Shown: positions 16,653 through 25,801, counted from the first letter of the stretch. The stretch: 41,374 nt of DNA from Sporolactobacillus sp. THM7-7 (GCF_004153225.1 NZ_SEMB01000030.1:1-41374); one strand, 5' to 3'. A program made the numbers and translations. Notes: generated by a model not told the origin, from the sequence alone.

Positions 16653-16996
16653 GTTTTCAGGCATATAATCGATCCGCTATGTATAGACGGGACTCTGCCA
16701 CTATATATCGTTGATCCGCGCGACAGTCGCTCACTTTTTGCAGGCACCTTTGCGCGAAGCTAGACTCGCCCTCCGCAGAAGTCACATAAATATCGCTCTT
16801 ACGACAAACAGGCCATTATCAACAAGAGACTTGGAAGGATATAACAGCCCCGTTTAAAGAAAAAGCAGGGGGAAGAGTCTGTCAAACCTTGTCTTTTGGC
16901 TTTACGGGAAGGACATTCCCCTATCAATAAACACCCACACAAGAACCATACCAAAATATCAGAAAAATGTCCATTACTGAATCAAAGTCGGGAGAG

Positions 16997-17025
16997 TTCA
17001 CAAAGTCGTGATCGTGTACTACAAT
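16997..17025 (+). promoter_or_regulatory. Sigma-A-like promoter of the glutaredoxin-like gene
   Basis: TTCACA and TACAAT exactly 17 bases apart, about 70 bases before the start codon. Confidence 0.6.
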
Positions 17026-17093
17026 GAAAATATATCATGGCATCAATCTGACTCTAAATCAGGCACTTCGAACATAACAAAGGAGAATAAACG

Positions 17094-17348
17094 ATGATCA
17101 AAGTCTATGGCACGAAATTATGCCCGGATTGCAGAGCGGCAATCGCTCGTTTTGATGAAGCGGGGGTTTCCTATGAGTTTTTTGACATTTGTGAAGACCT
17201 CGCCTATTTGAAGGCGTTTTTGCACATTCGAGACACAAATCCGATATTCGATCAGGTAAAAAGCGCTGCACGCATCGGTATCCCTTGTATCCTTTTAGAG
17301 GATGGTACCGTTACTTTGAATGCTGAAGTTGCAGAAAACAGCAAGTAA
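17094..17348 (+). CDS. Glutaredoxin-like protein
   Basis: 84 residues with a thioredoxin-type fold; the redox motif CPDC is at residues 11-14 and the cis-proline is in IGIPCI. The pattern 'IRDTNPIFDQVKSAARIGIPCILLEDG' (split here across residues about 45-70) is typical of a small Firmicutes glutaredoxin-related family. It would reduce protein disulfides in the cytoplasm; partners are unknown. An extra Cys follows the cis-proline. ATG start with AAAGGAG upstream; own promoter. Confidence 0.82.
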   Translation: MIKVYGTKLCPDCRAAIARFDEAGVSYEFFDICEDLAYLKAFLHIRDTNPIFDQVKSAARIGIPCILLEDGTVTLNAEVAENSK

Positions 17349-17496
17349 ATACACCCTTGTTTCTTTTTCTGATATGTACGGTTCTGTCGCTTTTAAGTTC
17401 AGATGCAGCTCCATCCCCCTGAGTGGCGTTTAAATGGTTCAACACTTTAGGTGGACCAGCGGATCCGTGACTGTATTATCCTGTTTTTTACTCTAT

Positions 17497-17621
17497 AATC
17501 ATGAAAGAACGCATGGCTGCATGATTCACGAACCCCGCTCAAAAAACATAAATTTTCCATATAATATACGCTCATACGGAACGACCCTGTCTTTCAGGCC
17601 CTATCGTATGAGCGTTTTTTT
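17497..17621 (+). ncRNA. Candidate small RNA or leader ending in a strong terminator
   Basis: The terminator is clear: ACGCTCATACG (17568-17578) pairs perfectly with CGTATGAGCGT (17605-17615), with a nested CCTG/CAGG hairpin in the loop, and a run of seven T follows. It is 220 bases past the glutaredoxin-like gene. A TATAAT about 17500 could be a promoter, though its -35 is weak. A seven-codon frame with no good ribosome site lies between. Either a small RNA or a long 3' end of the gene before it. Confidence 0.35.
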
Positions 17622-17762
17622 GAGCGTCCTGATGTCTGGGCTCTTCTTCATCATTTTTCGGTTCAAAAACTTGTTTCCCTCTGGATATGAGAGAGATGGT
17701 CATTGCCAGCCTCCGGATTATCAGGCAGCCTGCAATCATTTTCCTTATCAGGTACACGAAAA

Positions 17763-17797
17763 GGGATGCAAACATCATGGTGTCTGCATCCCTATTA
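17763..17797 (-). terminator. Terminator of the second aldo/keto reductase
   Basis: GGGATGCA (17763-17770) pairs with TGCATCCC (17785-17792); on the minus strand TTTTC follows. 30 bases after the stop of the reductase gene. Confidence 0.6.
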
Positions 17798-17822
17798 TCT
17801 AAAACGACCTCAATCTTCTTGT

Positions 17823-18764
17823 TCAGGCAAAAATTTTGGCAATTGCCTCATAGTCCGCAGTACTTAATTGGATGTCTGTCGCCTTAATATTACTTAACAA
17901 TTGTTCCGGCGTTCGCGCGCCGGGGATGACTGGACCCAGTTTCGGATTCTTGAAATACCAGGCTAGAACAATCTGTGCGACCGTCGCATGATAGGACGCG
18001 GCAATCGGTTTGAGTAAGTCGACTTTTGCCACATTCTTTTTTAATTGATCAGACTGGTACAAATCAATGTTTAATCGATAATCCCCTTCTTCCAGATGCG
18101 GCAGGTTGTCCTGTGTATACCTGCCCGTCAGCAATGCGCCGGCGAACGGTTCATAGGGCACAAAGGTCATGTGCTGCTCGTTCAAATAAGGAATCATTTC
18201 GGCCATTTCTTTTTGCTGCAGCAAGCTATATTGATTTTCGACTAAATCTACATAGCCGTCAGCGTTTGCCTCTTTCACCTGGTCTAAAGTGAAGTTGGAA
18301 ATCCCGATCGCGCGAATTTTCCCCGCTTCCCTCAAGCGCTGAAGCGCACCAACTGCTTCGGCTTTCGGTGTGTCTTCATCCGGAAAATGGATATAGAACA
18401 CATCAAGATAATCGGTTTGCAGGCGCCTCAAACTTTCATCCACTGACTTTGTCAGGAATTCAGGGGTATTATTCAAACTCAGTGTCCCGTCTTCAGACAC
18501 TTGATGGGCGCCTTTGGACGCTAAAATCACCTTGTGGCGATCATTCTTTTGCAGCACTTCGCCAATCAATTCTTCTGAATGACCTAACCCGTAGACAAAT
18601 GCCGTGTCGATCATTTCTATATCGTGATCAATGGCCGTCTGCACCACTTTTTTCCCGGTTTCATCATCCAAATGCACAAATAAGTTATAGCCGCCAACCT
18701 TGTTCGTCCCAAGCCCTAACCGATTAACGGTTATCTTTGTCTTTCCCATTTGCACTTTATCCAC
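17823..18764 (-). CDS. Aldo/keto reductase (AKR11/IolS-YhdN type)
   Basis: 313-residue NADPH-dependent oxidoreductase of the longer bacterial aldo/keto reductase group that includes B. subtilis IolS and YhdN. The tetrad is Asp53, Tyr58, Lys84 and His126; GISNFTLDQ and the NADP loop PGARTPEQL are also present. Substrate unknown. GTG start; GGGGA is close upstream. Single-gene unit, not related to the reductase at 3220 beyond the shared fold. Confidence 0.88.
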   Translation of the reverse strand: MDKVQMGKTKITVNRLGLGTNKVGGYNLFVHLDDETGKKVVQTAIDHDIEMIDTAFVYGLGHSEELIGEVLQKNDRHKVILASKGAHQVSEDGTLSLNNTPEFLTKSVDESLRRLQTDYLDVFYIHFPDEDTPKAEAVGALQRLREAGKIRAIGISNFTLDQVKEANADGYVDLVENQYSLLQQKEMAEMIPYLNEQHMTFVPYEPFAGALLTGRYTQDNLPHLEEGDYRLNIDLYQSDQLKKNVAKVDLLKPIAASYHATVAQIVLAWYFKNPKLGPVIPGARTPEQLLSNIKATDIQLSTADYEAIAKIFA

Positions 18765-18951
18765 AAAATCCCCACTTTCCCTCTAAACTATCCTTATCAT
18801 ATGGAATTGTTTCAGCGACGTCAAAATCTATGCTCCATCTTCTATTCCGGTGACGTTGACGATATTCCACAACGGAAGCACTTAAAGCCATGATCGTTTT
18901 TGACAAACAAATATGCTCTGTTAAACTTTGCTGTGTTTTCCGCTTCAAGTG

Positions 18952-19054
18952 CTTGCTTTCCGCGGGCGATCCGTGAGCCTCCTCGCGTGTTGCGCACGCT
19001 GCGGGGGTCTCACTTGGCTCGCTTTTCCCGCAGGAGTCTCGCGCCTTCCGCTCC
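18952..19054. repeat. GC-rich palindromic dispersed repeat, copy 1
   Basis: A block of high G+C in an AT-rich gap, containing GCTTTCCGCGGGCGATCCG and GCTTTTCCCGCAGGAGTC, with internal pairing (GCGTG/CACGC; GCGGG/CCCGC). This type of sequence recurs in Bacillales genomes next to genes. A shorter relative in inverse orientation is at 25941-25972. Confidence 0.6.
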
Positions 19055-19502
19055 AAACAATAGAGTGATAAAAAAACAACACTATTTTAAAACAGAGCCA
19101 ACAAAAAAGAGCCACCGCACGAAACACTCGGCCAGTAAATGAATCAAAGATTGGGCTGTCTAAGATAGGATCGATCATCGAAATCATCTTATCTCCTTTT
19201 GTACAAACAAACCTGTTGATGTATATCAATTGTTCTATTGAAAGTCTTTATGCTATTGAAGAATTGCTCTTCAATCTGTTCTCAGTGAAATTGCAACTAA
19301 AAAAAAGAGTCTTATGATGAGCGAGACGCTGTTGAGACCCAAAAAGGGTTGTGGCAATGCGTATTTATGGCGTAACGGTAAGCTCAGTCAAGAAAACGAT
19401 ATGGTCATACATCCAATAAAGTTCTTGACTCAGAACGGTTCTGATTGCCAAGCCTGCAGCGGACTTTCTCATCCAGGTTTGTCGCCTATGCCGGGTGTAC
19501 TC
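19055..19502. other. Intergenic remainder, no gene found
   Basis: A 78-codon plus-strand frame (19314-19550) has no ribosome site and a low-complexity composition, and overlaps the dps terminator. Nothing else is recognised. Confidence 0.4.
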
Positions 19503-19540
19503 AAAAAAGCGAAATGCCTGATGGCACTCCGCTTTTTATC
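19503..19540. terminator. dps terminator, bidirectional
   Basis: AAAAAAGCG...CGCTTTTT with an inner TGCC/GGCA stem and G-T pairs; T-tract on both strands. 16 bases after the dps stop. Confidence 0.65.
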
Positions 19541-19555
19541 GTCCAACTGATTGAC

Positions 19556-20041
19556 TTATTTAGCGTTTTTCTGAGGAACTGGATCTTTGCCCAGAAATGA
19601 ACTAAAGAACCACAGTTCTTTATCTAACTTGCTCTTTGTAGCAATCAGCATATCGTTCGTTACATCGTCCCCCTCTTTATCTGTCAGAGCGATGCCTTCA
19701 ACGAGTTCGTCTCTCAGAGTTTCCAGATCATCGATCACTGTCTGGACCATTTCGTTTTCAGACAACGGCTTTACGTATGGCTTTTCCTTTAATGTGGCAT
19801 GTTCAAGAAATTCTTGAAGTGTCGAATAAGGCTGACCGTTAATTTGAAGAAGGCGTTCGGCAATATCATCAACAATAAGCGTGACTTGGTCGTACAGTGC
19901 TTCAAACTTTTCATGAAGCGTAAAGAAGTTATGTCCCTTGACATACCAATGAAATTGATGGAGTTTCGTGTAAAACAATCCATAATTAGCGACCTGCTGA
20001 TTCAAAAATGTTTTCGTCGTTTTGCTTTGTGTCATGGCCAA
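19556..20041 (-). CDS. dps: Dps-family ferritin-like DNA-protection protein
   Basis: About 161 residues; forms 12-subunit cages that oxidise and store Fe2+ with H2O2, protecting DNA. The ferroxidase residues lie in the conserved segment FYTKLHQFHWYVKGHNF and the later Asp/Glu pair in LYDQVTLIVDDIAERLL. Start: TTG at 20041 has AAGGAG 8 bases upstream; the GTG at 20050 overlaps that site and the ATG at 20035 is too far. It resembles Bacillus MrgA/Dps, and PerR-type boxes upstream agree with induction by peroxide or iron limitation. Confidence 0.9.
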   Translation of the reverse strand: MAMTQSKTTKTFLNQQVANYGLFYTKLHQFHWYVKGHNFFTLHEKFEALYDQVTLIVDDIAERLLQINGQPYSTLQEFLEHATLKEKPYVKPLSENEMVQTVIDDLETLRDELVEGIALTDKEGDDVTNDMLIATKSKLDKELWFFSSFLGKDPVPQKNAK

Positions 20042-20064
20042 GAGTACCACTCCTTGTCATTTAG

Positions 20065-20098
20065 ATAATAATTATTATTTGATGATAATTATTATAAT
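20065..20098. promoter_or_regulatory. Twin PerR/Fur-type boxes upstream of dps
   Basis: Two 7-1-7 elements: GATAATAATTATTAT (20065-20079) and TGATAATTATTATAA (20084-20098). The second differs by one base from the PerR consensus TTATAATNATTATAA. They lie 24-57 bases before the dps start, in the promoter position. Confidence 0.65.
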
Positions 20099-20421
20099 AT
20101 AAATCCCAAGTTTTGTCCATGTTTCATTTTGATATGTTTTACCAGCAAAGTGAGAAAATTATTGAGAGGCCTAATATAAAAGCAGAAGTGCCGCTCAAGA
20201 AGGAATTGATGGACATCTTCCTTATTCGCGGATTTGGGTCTTCTCAACCATAAATTCATAAATTTCACCAAAAAGAATAAGATGTCCTTCTTTATTTAAT
20301 CCGTACGACAAAGGATCCATACAATCGCTAAAAATAGAGACGATTCGACAGAAAACTAACTGACATTTTTTTTTGCAAGAATCAGTTGAATGAGGAATTT
20401 TCCAGTTAGGCGATACGAAAG
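20099..20421. other. Intergenic, nothing recognised
   Basis: AT-rich, no frame with a ribosome site. Two inverted partial matches (GGACATCTT and AAGATGTCC, about 20211-20219 and 20279-20287) could form a weak hairpin. Confidence 0.35.
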
Positions 20422-21507
20422 TTAGTCAATACGAAAAGGCGTCATTTTTAAAATTTCCTCATAGACTTCCGGCAACTCATTCAAGGAACGAGCGGATAGC
20501 ATTTTCATACCCTGAGCAACCACATCCGCTCCCGTAATCGGAACGGTTCCAAACGCTGCCTTAATCGACTCCTTGTACTTGATCATTTCTTCGATCCTAG
20601 CATCTAAATCCTCAGAAGTTAGCTTGTTATCAGCCAAACAAAAATCATGTCCAACAAGATCGCGAAGCATCATATTTTTAACTTCGCGTTCCTTCGTATC
20701 CGCAGGAAGTGCAAGAAGAGGGGTCCCCGTCGAAATGGCATCCATCAACACGCCCATCCCAGGTTTACTGATGACTAGATCTGCTGCATTCATGAGATTT
20801 CGACCATTGTCAAAAAGAGGCGCCTGGATAATGGAACGATTAAATGTAAAGTCTATGCCTTTTAACTGATTAGCGACAACGATCCGATATGGGGTCTTCA
20901 ATTGGTTGATTTTTTCATACCATTCTTCCATATATCGATAACGGTACTTCCCCACACCGCCTCCCATTTGCACTAAGATAAACGGTTCATCGGCTGGTAG
21001 ACCTAACGATTGTTTGATTTTCTCTGGCGTCATCGTGATCTCCCGCGCAATAACCGGAATAGGGACATAGAGGGTCGACAGGTTGGGAATGACTTGGGGC
21101 TGCATGAGATTAATGTGAAAAAAGATGTCTGTTGATTTTTGCGCGATCCCCTGCGTTTGGCTTTTAAACTTTCTTGTCCAGTCCGTATCTCGTGAGGATG
21201 TTGCTAAGTCACTATGATAGATGCCGCCTATAATCGGTCCCGATCCGGAACGTGCTTTTTTAAGCCACTGAATTTCGTCTCGCCAATCGTGCATGACTAG
21301 ATTAGCGTTCAATAGGATATCAGCCGATTTTCTCGGATTGAGGTATCTTTGTATGTTCCCTTGAGGAAAATTCGTTTGCAGCCATTTATGTGTATTTCTA
21401 AAAGAATAGATGGTAACTGGTTCGTCACTAAGTTTAGAAAATTGGGTGAGATTTGCCGTACACTTATTCAAGTGCCCCAAGTTCCGTCCCACAATATAAT
21501 GAATCAA
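20422..21507 (-). CDS. Glycosyltransferase, GT28/MurG-like
   Basis: 361 residues with a two-domain GT-B layout. The N-terminus IVGRNLGHLNKC resembles the glycine-rich acceptor-side loop of MurG-like enzymes, and the C-terminal domain has VQMGGGVG and the nucleotide-sugar site SKPGMGVLMDAISTGTP of family GT28. It would transfer a sugar from a UDP-sugar at the inner face of the membrane. TTG start with AAGGGGGTG upstream. It points away from the plus-strand sugar genes. About 40 bases upstream stands CATAAGATA (21547-21555 on the minus strand), which fits the sigma-K -10 consensus, though the -35 is not clear. Confidence 0.82.
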   Translation of the reverse strand: MIHYIVGRNLGHLNKCTANLTQFSKLSDEPVTIYSFRNTHKWLQTNFPQGNIQRYLNPRKSADILLNANLVMHDWRDEIQWLKKARSGSGPIIGGIYHSDLATSSRDTDWTRKFKSQTQGIAQKSTDIFFHINLMQPQVIPNLSTLYVPIPVIAREITMTPEKIKQSLGLPADEPFILVQMGGGVGKYRYRYMEEWYEKINQLKTPYRIVVANQLKGIDFTFNRSIIQAPLFDNGRNLMNAADLVISKPGMGVLMDAISTGTPLLALPADTKEREVKNMMLRDLVGHDFCLADNKLTSEDLDARIEEMIKYKESIKAAFGTVPITGADVVAQGMKMLSARSLNELPEVYEEILKMTPFRID

Positions 21508-21640
21508 TACAACACACCCCCTTTAAGCAAGCGTACGAATATGTCCTATCTTATGATTCCGTTTTAGAATCAAGAATGGCGTTTTGTAGAATTAGGCATG
21601 AGCGAATAACACCTTTTCATAAAGTGAAACTGCCACATGA

Positions 21641-21667
21641 AGGGAGGGGGGTTCTTCATCCCCTCCT
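21641..21667 (+). terminator. Terminator-like hairpin before the RNA element
   Basis: GGAGGGG pairs with CCCCTCC across a short loop, with TTTGGGTT after it. It precedes the RNA element by a few bases; it may be an attenuator or part of the same leader. Confidence 0.4.
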
Positions 21668-21671
21668 TTGG

Positions 21672-21755
21672 GTTAGCTGAACCAATCGGACCTTTACGGG
21701 CAGTTGATCGTCTATTTGAGGTTAGAGGCTTACTGCCCGTTAAGGCGGGATAAGC
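21672..21755 (+). ncRNA. Structured RNA element, copy 1 (EAR/epsC RNA candidate)
   Basis: It contains AACCAATCGGACCTTTACGG followed later by ACTGCCCGTTAAGGCGGGAT. ACGGGCAGT pairs with ACTGCCCGT (9 bp) and is extended by CCTT/AAGG past a T-T mismatch; the loop holds a TCTA/TAGA helix. A second copy with compensatory changes lies at 27123-27207. Both precede sugar-polymer genes on the same strand, as does the EAR (epsC) RNA of Bacillales, which lets RNA polymerase pass terminators in exopolysaccharide operons. The structure is directly visible; the name is from memory of the family. Confidence 0.65.
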
Positions 21756-21893
21756 GTAGGGCTTAGTCCTATTGGGTAACATTTACAAAACTTCGTGAAT
21801 ACTGTTAAGAGAAACGATGATTCCCCGGAATAGTGATAGAAGGATGTCCATTCACTGACCTAGACTATCTATCGAAGAAAACAGGTGACAGGA

Positions 21894-22677
21894 ATGCCGT
21901 TTATCCGGTTAAAAAGCTCTTTAGACCCCCGGCAATTACAGGACAAAATCAAATATCACCCTGAAATTCTGGAACTGCAGCTGACTGAGCAGGATTTGAA
22001 TCAACCGAAAAGATTACTAAGCACGATCGATCAGTTAAAGTTAATCAGGCGTTAAAGTATATTTGCATCATCCCCCTCACTTATAAAAATAAAAATTTGG
22101 ATATTATGAGCACTAATCCGGAAATAACAGACTATTATCAATGGTCCTGCGCTTTTCTATCTGAAATATGCAGGCAGGAACAGGTTCGTTGTGTTGTTCA
22201 CGCCCATTATTCTCGAACGGAAAGTTCTACCGCCTGCGGGCGTTCAGCATCCATGAAAATGAAGGACCGTATTGAACGGATCATCGAAACGAACAAAGAC
22301 TGCTTCCTGTGGGAGAATACAAGAGGTTTGTTTTCCTTCACTAACCCATACTTTCTTTCTAAGATTATTCAACCGCTTCAATTGCCGCTCTGCTTTGATG
22401 TCAGCCATGCCTTTATTTCTGTAAAAGGCAATAACCAAAAATTATTACAGATCATTCTTCGCATTCATGCATACATTCATTACTATCATATCGTAGACAG
22501 CGCGGGGACGAGGCACAATGCTTTCCTCTGGGAAAGGGGAGAATCGATTGGAAGAGCCTCAAGCCCTTGCTGATGCACAACGATTTTATCTTTGAAATCA
22601 GCTTGAAGAACCCGGATGACTGCAAATGGATGATTGAAAGCGCAGATTACTGGAACAAACTCCCGGCTTCTCCCTGA
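21894..22677 (+). pseudogene. Sugar phosphate isomerase/epimerase (TIM-barrel) pseudogene
   Basis: A good ribosome site (AGGTGACAGGA) and ATG at 21894 open a 53-codon frame that stops at 22053. The protein continues in other frames: VKVYLHHPP (about 22051-22080), YKNKNLDIMSTNPEITDYY onward (about 22083-22520), and LGKGRIDWKSLKPLLMHNDFIFEI to the TGA at 22675. Joined, they give one xylose-isomerase-like TIM barrel with the typical ICLDVSHAFI-type metal segment (CFDVSHAF) and HIVDSAG. At least three frame changes are needed, so the gene is dead. It was the first gene of the glycosyltransferase unit. Confidence 0.82.
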
Positions 22678-22798
22678 TCTCTCAGGTAATAGCAGTAATC
22701 CCGCTTTCAGTTTCCGGTACTGTCCCTAAGGTCAAACGTTCAGTTTCATTATAGAGATACAAATGGCTAAATTAAGCGGTAAGGAAAGAAGTGATGCA

Positions 22799-23905
22799 AT
22801 GATGCACAAAGTAGCTGTCATTCGAAATTGGTTCTTGCCGATTAGTGAAACATTCATTTATTCGGAATTAGTTCATCTGAACACGTTCACCCCGATCGTT
22901 TGTTGCAAAAAAGAGATGAACCGTGAACATTTTCCGTTTAAGCCCGTTTTTACCTATAAAAGTAAAAAAGAGTTAGCAGAGATCCTCCGCAGAGAACAGG
23001 TGGATCTCATTCATGCGCGTTTTGGCGTAACTGGTGCGGAGCTGCTCAATATTAAACAAAAACTGAATATACCGATGCTGACTTCTTTTCACGGCTTTGA
23101 CTTGCCGACAAACTTTCGATCGATGGAAAAATATAATGGCAAACTCGATCGCCTTTTTAAAGAAGGGGACGCTTTTACCGTTACATCAAATAACATGAAA
23201 AAGATCCTAATTGACTTCGGATGCCCCAAACACAAGATTACTGTCCATTACAGCGGCATCGATGTCAGCAAATTTTCATTCAGGAGTCCCGAAATTCCCT
23301 CGAACGGGGTGATGACCATCCTTTCCGTTGGACGTCTTGTGAAGAAAAAGGGAATGGCATACCTTATCGATGCCTTCAGTCAAGTATATCGGCAATATCC
23401 CCATGTTCACTTGCGCATTGCCGGCGATGGACATCTGCGCAGTAAGCTGAAAAAACAGGTCAATCAACTCAAATTGGATGACGCCGTGACTTTTTTAGGA
23501 GCTCTATCATATGAAGATATTATTAGAGAAATGCAACAAGCCCATTTATTTGTGCTGGCCAGTACAACAACCCGTGACGGCAATCAGGAAGGCATTCCCA
23601 ATGTACTCAAAGAAGCGTTGGCATCCGGTCTTCCGGTTGTTTCAACCAAACATGCGGGTATCCCAGAGCTTGTTCGTCATGGCGAATCCGGAATTCTTGT
23701 GCCTGAACGGGATACGACGGCAATAGCCCAGTCTCTGCTTCACCTAATCAAAAATCCTGATCAGTGGCATAAAATGGCGAAAAAAGGAAGAAAAACAGTG
23801 AAGCGATTATTTAACACGAAAATTCAGATCAACGAATTGGAGCGTATCTACAGTCACGTACTCGATCAATGGGAGAGAGAAGGAAAGGAGCGTTCAAATG
23901 ACTGA
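22799..23905 (+). CDS. Glycosyltransferase family 4 (GT-B)
   Basis: About 368 residues. The C-terminal domain is typical of GT4: LSVGRLVKKKGMAYLIDAF, RIAGDGHL, and the EGIPNVLKEALASG...ETKHAG-type ExxxxxxxE sugar-nucleotide site. The N-terminus (FLPISETFIYSEL) resembles colanic-acid WcaL/AmsK-like transferases. The start is uncertain: ATG at 22799 has AAGGAAAG upstream; ATG at 22763 has no clear ribosome site. It overlaps the next gene by 8 bases. Probably the first intact gene of the transcript that follows RNA element copy 1. Confidence 0.88.
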   Translation: MMHKVAVIRNWFLPISETFIYSELVHLNTFTPIVCCKKEMNREHFPFKPVFTYKSKKELAEILRREQVDLIHARFGVTGAELLNIKQKLNIPMLTSFHGFDLPTNFRSMEKYNGKLDRLFKEGDAFTVTSNNMKKILIDFGCPKHKITVHYSGIDVSKFSFRSPEIPSNGVMTILSVGRLVKKKGMAYLIDAFSQVYRQYPHVHLRIAGDGHLRSKLKKQVNQLKLDDAVTFLGALSYEDIIREMQQAHLFVLASTTTRDGNQEGIPNVLKEALASGLPVVSTKHAGIPELVRHGESGILVPERDTTAIAQSLLHLIKNPDQWHKMAKKGRKTVKRLFNTKIQINELERIYSHVLDQWEREGKERSND

Positions 23906-24656
23906 AATCAGCGTCGTGATACCGACCTATAATCGTGGAGCCTTTACGGTTGAAGCGGTAAAGAGCGTCTTAGCTCAAACGTACAAGGATATCGAAATTA
24001 TCGTGGTCGATGACGGATCAACCGATGAGACCAAAGAACAATTGAAAAGTTTCGGCGATCGGATCAAATATATCTATCAAGAAAACAAAGGCCCGTCAGC
24101 CGCAAGAAATACAGGGATCCGACAGGCCAAAGGAAAATATATTGCCTTGTGTGATTCGGACGATCGGTTTCTGCCCGAAAAATTAGAAAAGCAAATGAAG
24201 TTTATCGATGAGCATCCTGAGTGCTACTTCTTATATTCCTGGTATTATAATGTGAATGAAAAAGGTGAAATCACCAAATTACGGAAACCCCTTACCTGTA
24301 AAAGTCAGGAACATCTGCAATATTGCTTGTTCGCTCGTAAATTCACGATTCGAACATCAACCTTGTTGATTCACAAGAGCTGCTTTGACAAAGCTGGTCT
24401 GTTCAATGAGAAGTACTGGTATTCTCAGGATTGGGATATGTGGCTTCGTCTGGCGGGTTATTACCGTGGTTATTGCCTTGAAGAGCCTTTGGCTGAGTAC
24501 TGGCTTCATGGAGAAAATCGCAGCAGCCTAAGTATTCGCATCCACCATCCTGAAATACGGCAAAATACGCTGGATCTCTATGGTTGGGATGATAAACGTA
24601 TTGCCCAGCTAGAAAAAAAATACGGAAAGAAAAAACGGAGGAAAAACAAAACATAA
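23898..24656 (+). CDS. Glycosyltransferase family 2 (GT-A)
   Basis: 252 residues. SVVIPTYNRG at the start, VVDDGSTDE, ARNTGI and the metal-binding CDSDDRF (DxD type) show a GT2 inverting transferase; SQDWDMWLRLA carries the catalytic acidic residues of the family (ED/QD-W pattern). It ends with a very basic tail, KKKRRKNK, that may bind the membrane surface. AAAGGAG precedes the ATG, and it overlaps both neighbours (8 bases and 1 base), so the three transferases are translationally coupled. Confidence 0.9.
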   Translation: MTEISVVIPTYNRGAFTVEAVKSVLAQTYKDIEIIVVDDGSTDETKEQLKSFGDRIKYIYQENKGPSAARNTGIRQAKGKYIALCDSDDRFLPEKLEKQMKFIDEHPECYFLYSWYYNVNEKGEITKLRKPLTCKSQEHLQYCLFARKFTIRTSTLLIHKSCFDKAGLFNEKYWYSQDWDMWLRLAGYYRGYCLEEPLAEYWLHGENRSSLSIRIHHPEIRQNTLDLYGWDDKRIAQLEKKYGKKKRRKNKT

Positions 24657-25801
24657 TGAAAATCGCTTTCATCTGTTCGGATCGAGGACCTTGTCCCCCT
24701 GTTAAAGGCGGAGCGATCCAGCTTTTGATCGCCAAGATCGCGCCTCTACTCGCCCAGATCCACGAGGTCACTGTATTTTCAATCACGGATCCGCAGCTTG
24801 CTCATAAAGAACGTGTCGATCAGGTTTCCTTTGAACGTTATGACAAGCCTCAATTTTTTCATCGGGTCTGTGAAAGGGTTCGCGAAGCATCATTCGATGT
24901 GATTCAAGTGCACAACAGACCCGCGTGGATACCCGATCTTCGCCTGGCGGCACCAAAAGCCAAGCTGTTCTTATCCCTGCACAATCTCATTTTCGATACA
25001 CTAAAAGTGGATAAAGACCAGGCGGCACGCTTCATGGATAGTGCCGATCAGATTCTAACCGTCAGCCGGTTTGTCGCTAAAGACACCGTTAGAAAATTCC
25101 CTAGTACATCAAGAAAAATACACGTCCTCTATACAGGTGTGGATGTAAAAGACTATGCACCAGCCTGGACAAAGAAGGGAATCGCGTGGCGGCGGTACAT
25201 TCGGTCGCTCTACCAAATAAGCAATCACGATCCGGTCTTACTGTTCGTTGGCAGGCTTGTCTCGGAGAAGGGCTGCCACCTGCTGCTAGCGGCTATGAGG
25301 GAATTGCTCAAATCTCACAGCAGGGTCAAACTGCTTGTCGTCGGCAGCAAATGGTATGCAGATGAATCAACGAGTGCTTACATTGACAAGTTGAAACACG
25401 AATCCGACCAAATGGGCGGCCGTGTTATTTTTACGTCTTATGTACCCGTTGACGACATACCCAAATATTTCGCCGCAGCGGATTTATTCATTTGTCCGTC
25501 TCAGTGGAAAGAACCGCTGGCGCGCGTTCATTATGAAGCCATGGCAGCCGGATTGCCGATTATTACGACCAATCGCGGCGGAAATGCCGAGCTGTTCCAA
25601 TCGAACGATGATGCGATAGTGATTAAAGACTATAATCAGCCGGAAGCATTCACTCAAGCCATCGCCAAACTATTAGACGATCCGAAACTTGCAGAGAAGA
25701 TGGGGAGGCTGGGGAGAGTCAAAGTGGAACAGACCTATAACTTTGAGCGTGTCGCTTCCGACCTGGCAGCCCTGTATCAAGAAACAACAGCGGCGATGTG
25801 A
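24656..25801 (+). CDS. cotSA: CotSA-like spore coat glycosyltransferase (GT4)
   Basis: 381 residues, same length as B. subtilis CotSA, and close to it in sequence from recollection: KGGAIQLLIAKIAPLL, HEVTVFSITDP, the LHN and NRPAWIP segments, LFVGRLVSEKG, VGSKWYAD, and the highly alike EPLARVHYEAMAAGLPIITT. CotSA is a spore-coat-associated transferase made in the mother cell. Here the gene overlaps the GT2 gene by one base and ends with a terminator, being last in its unit. This homology is the main ground for reading the cluster as a spore surface glycan locus. Confidence 0.85.
   Translation: MKIAFICSDRGPCPPVKGGAIQLLIAKIAPLLAQIHEVTVFSITDPQLAHKERVDQVSFERYDKPQFFHRVCERVREASFDVIQVHNRPAWIPDLRLAAPKAKLFLSLHNLIFDTLKVDKDQAARFMDSADQILTVSRFVAKDTVRKFPSTSRKIHVLYTGVDVKDYAPAWTKKGIAWRRYIRSLYQISNHDPVLLFVGRLVSEKGCHLLLAAMRELLKSHSRVKLLVVGSKWYADESTSAYIDKLKHESDQMGGRVIFTSYVPVDDIPKYFAAADLFICPSQWKEPLARVHYEAMAAGLPIITTNRGGNAELFQSNDDAIVIKDYNQPEAFTQAIAKLLDDPKLAEKMGRLGRVKVEQTYNFERVASDLAALYQETTAAM

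Larger units (their letters stand above)
16301..17093. other. Intergenic region without a recognised gene
   Basis: About 790 bases. A short minus-strand frame (16523-16747) has no ribosome site and contains a terminator, so it is not called. The minus-strand hairpin AAGCCC/GGGCTT at 16633-16652 followed by a T-tract is a good terminator without a visible gene. The right end carries the promoter of the glutaredoxin-like gene. Confidence 0.5.

Noticed and set aside
19314-19550. 78-codon plus-strand frame before dps
   Set aside because: No ribosome site, no recognisable domain, and it ends in the dps terminator.
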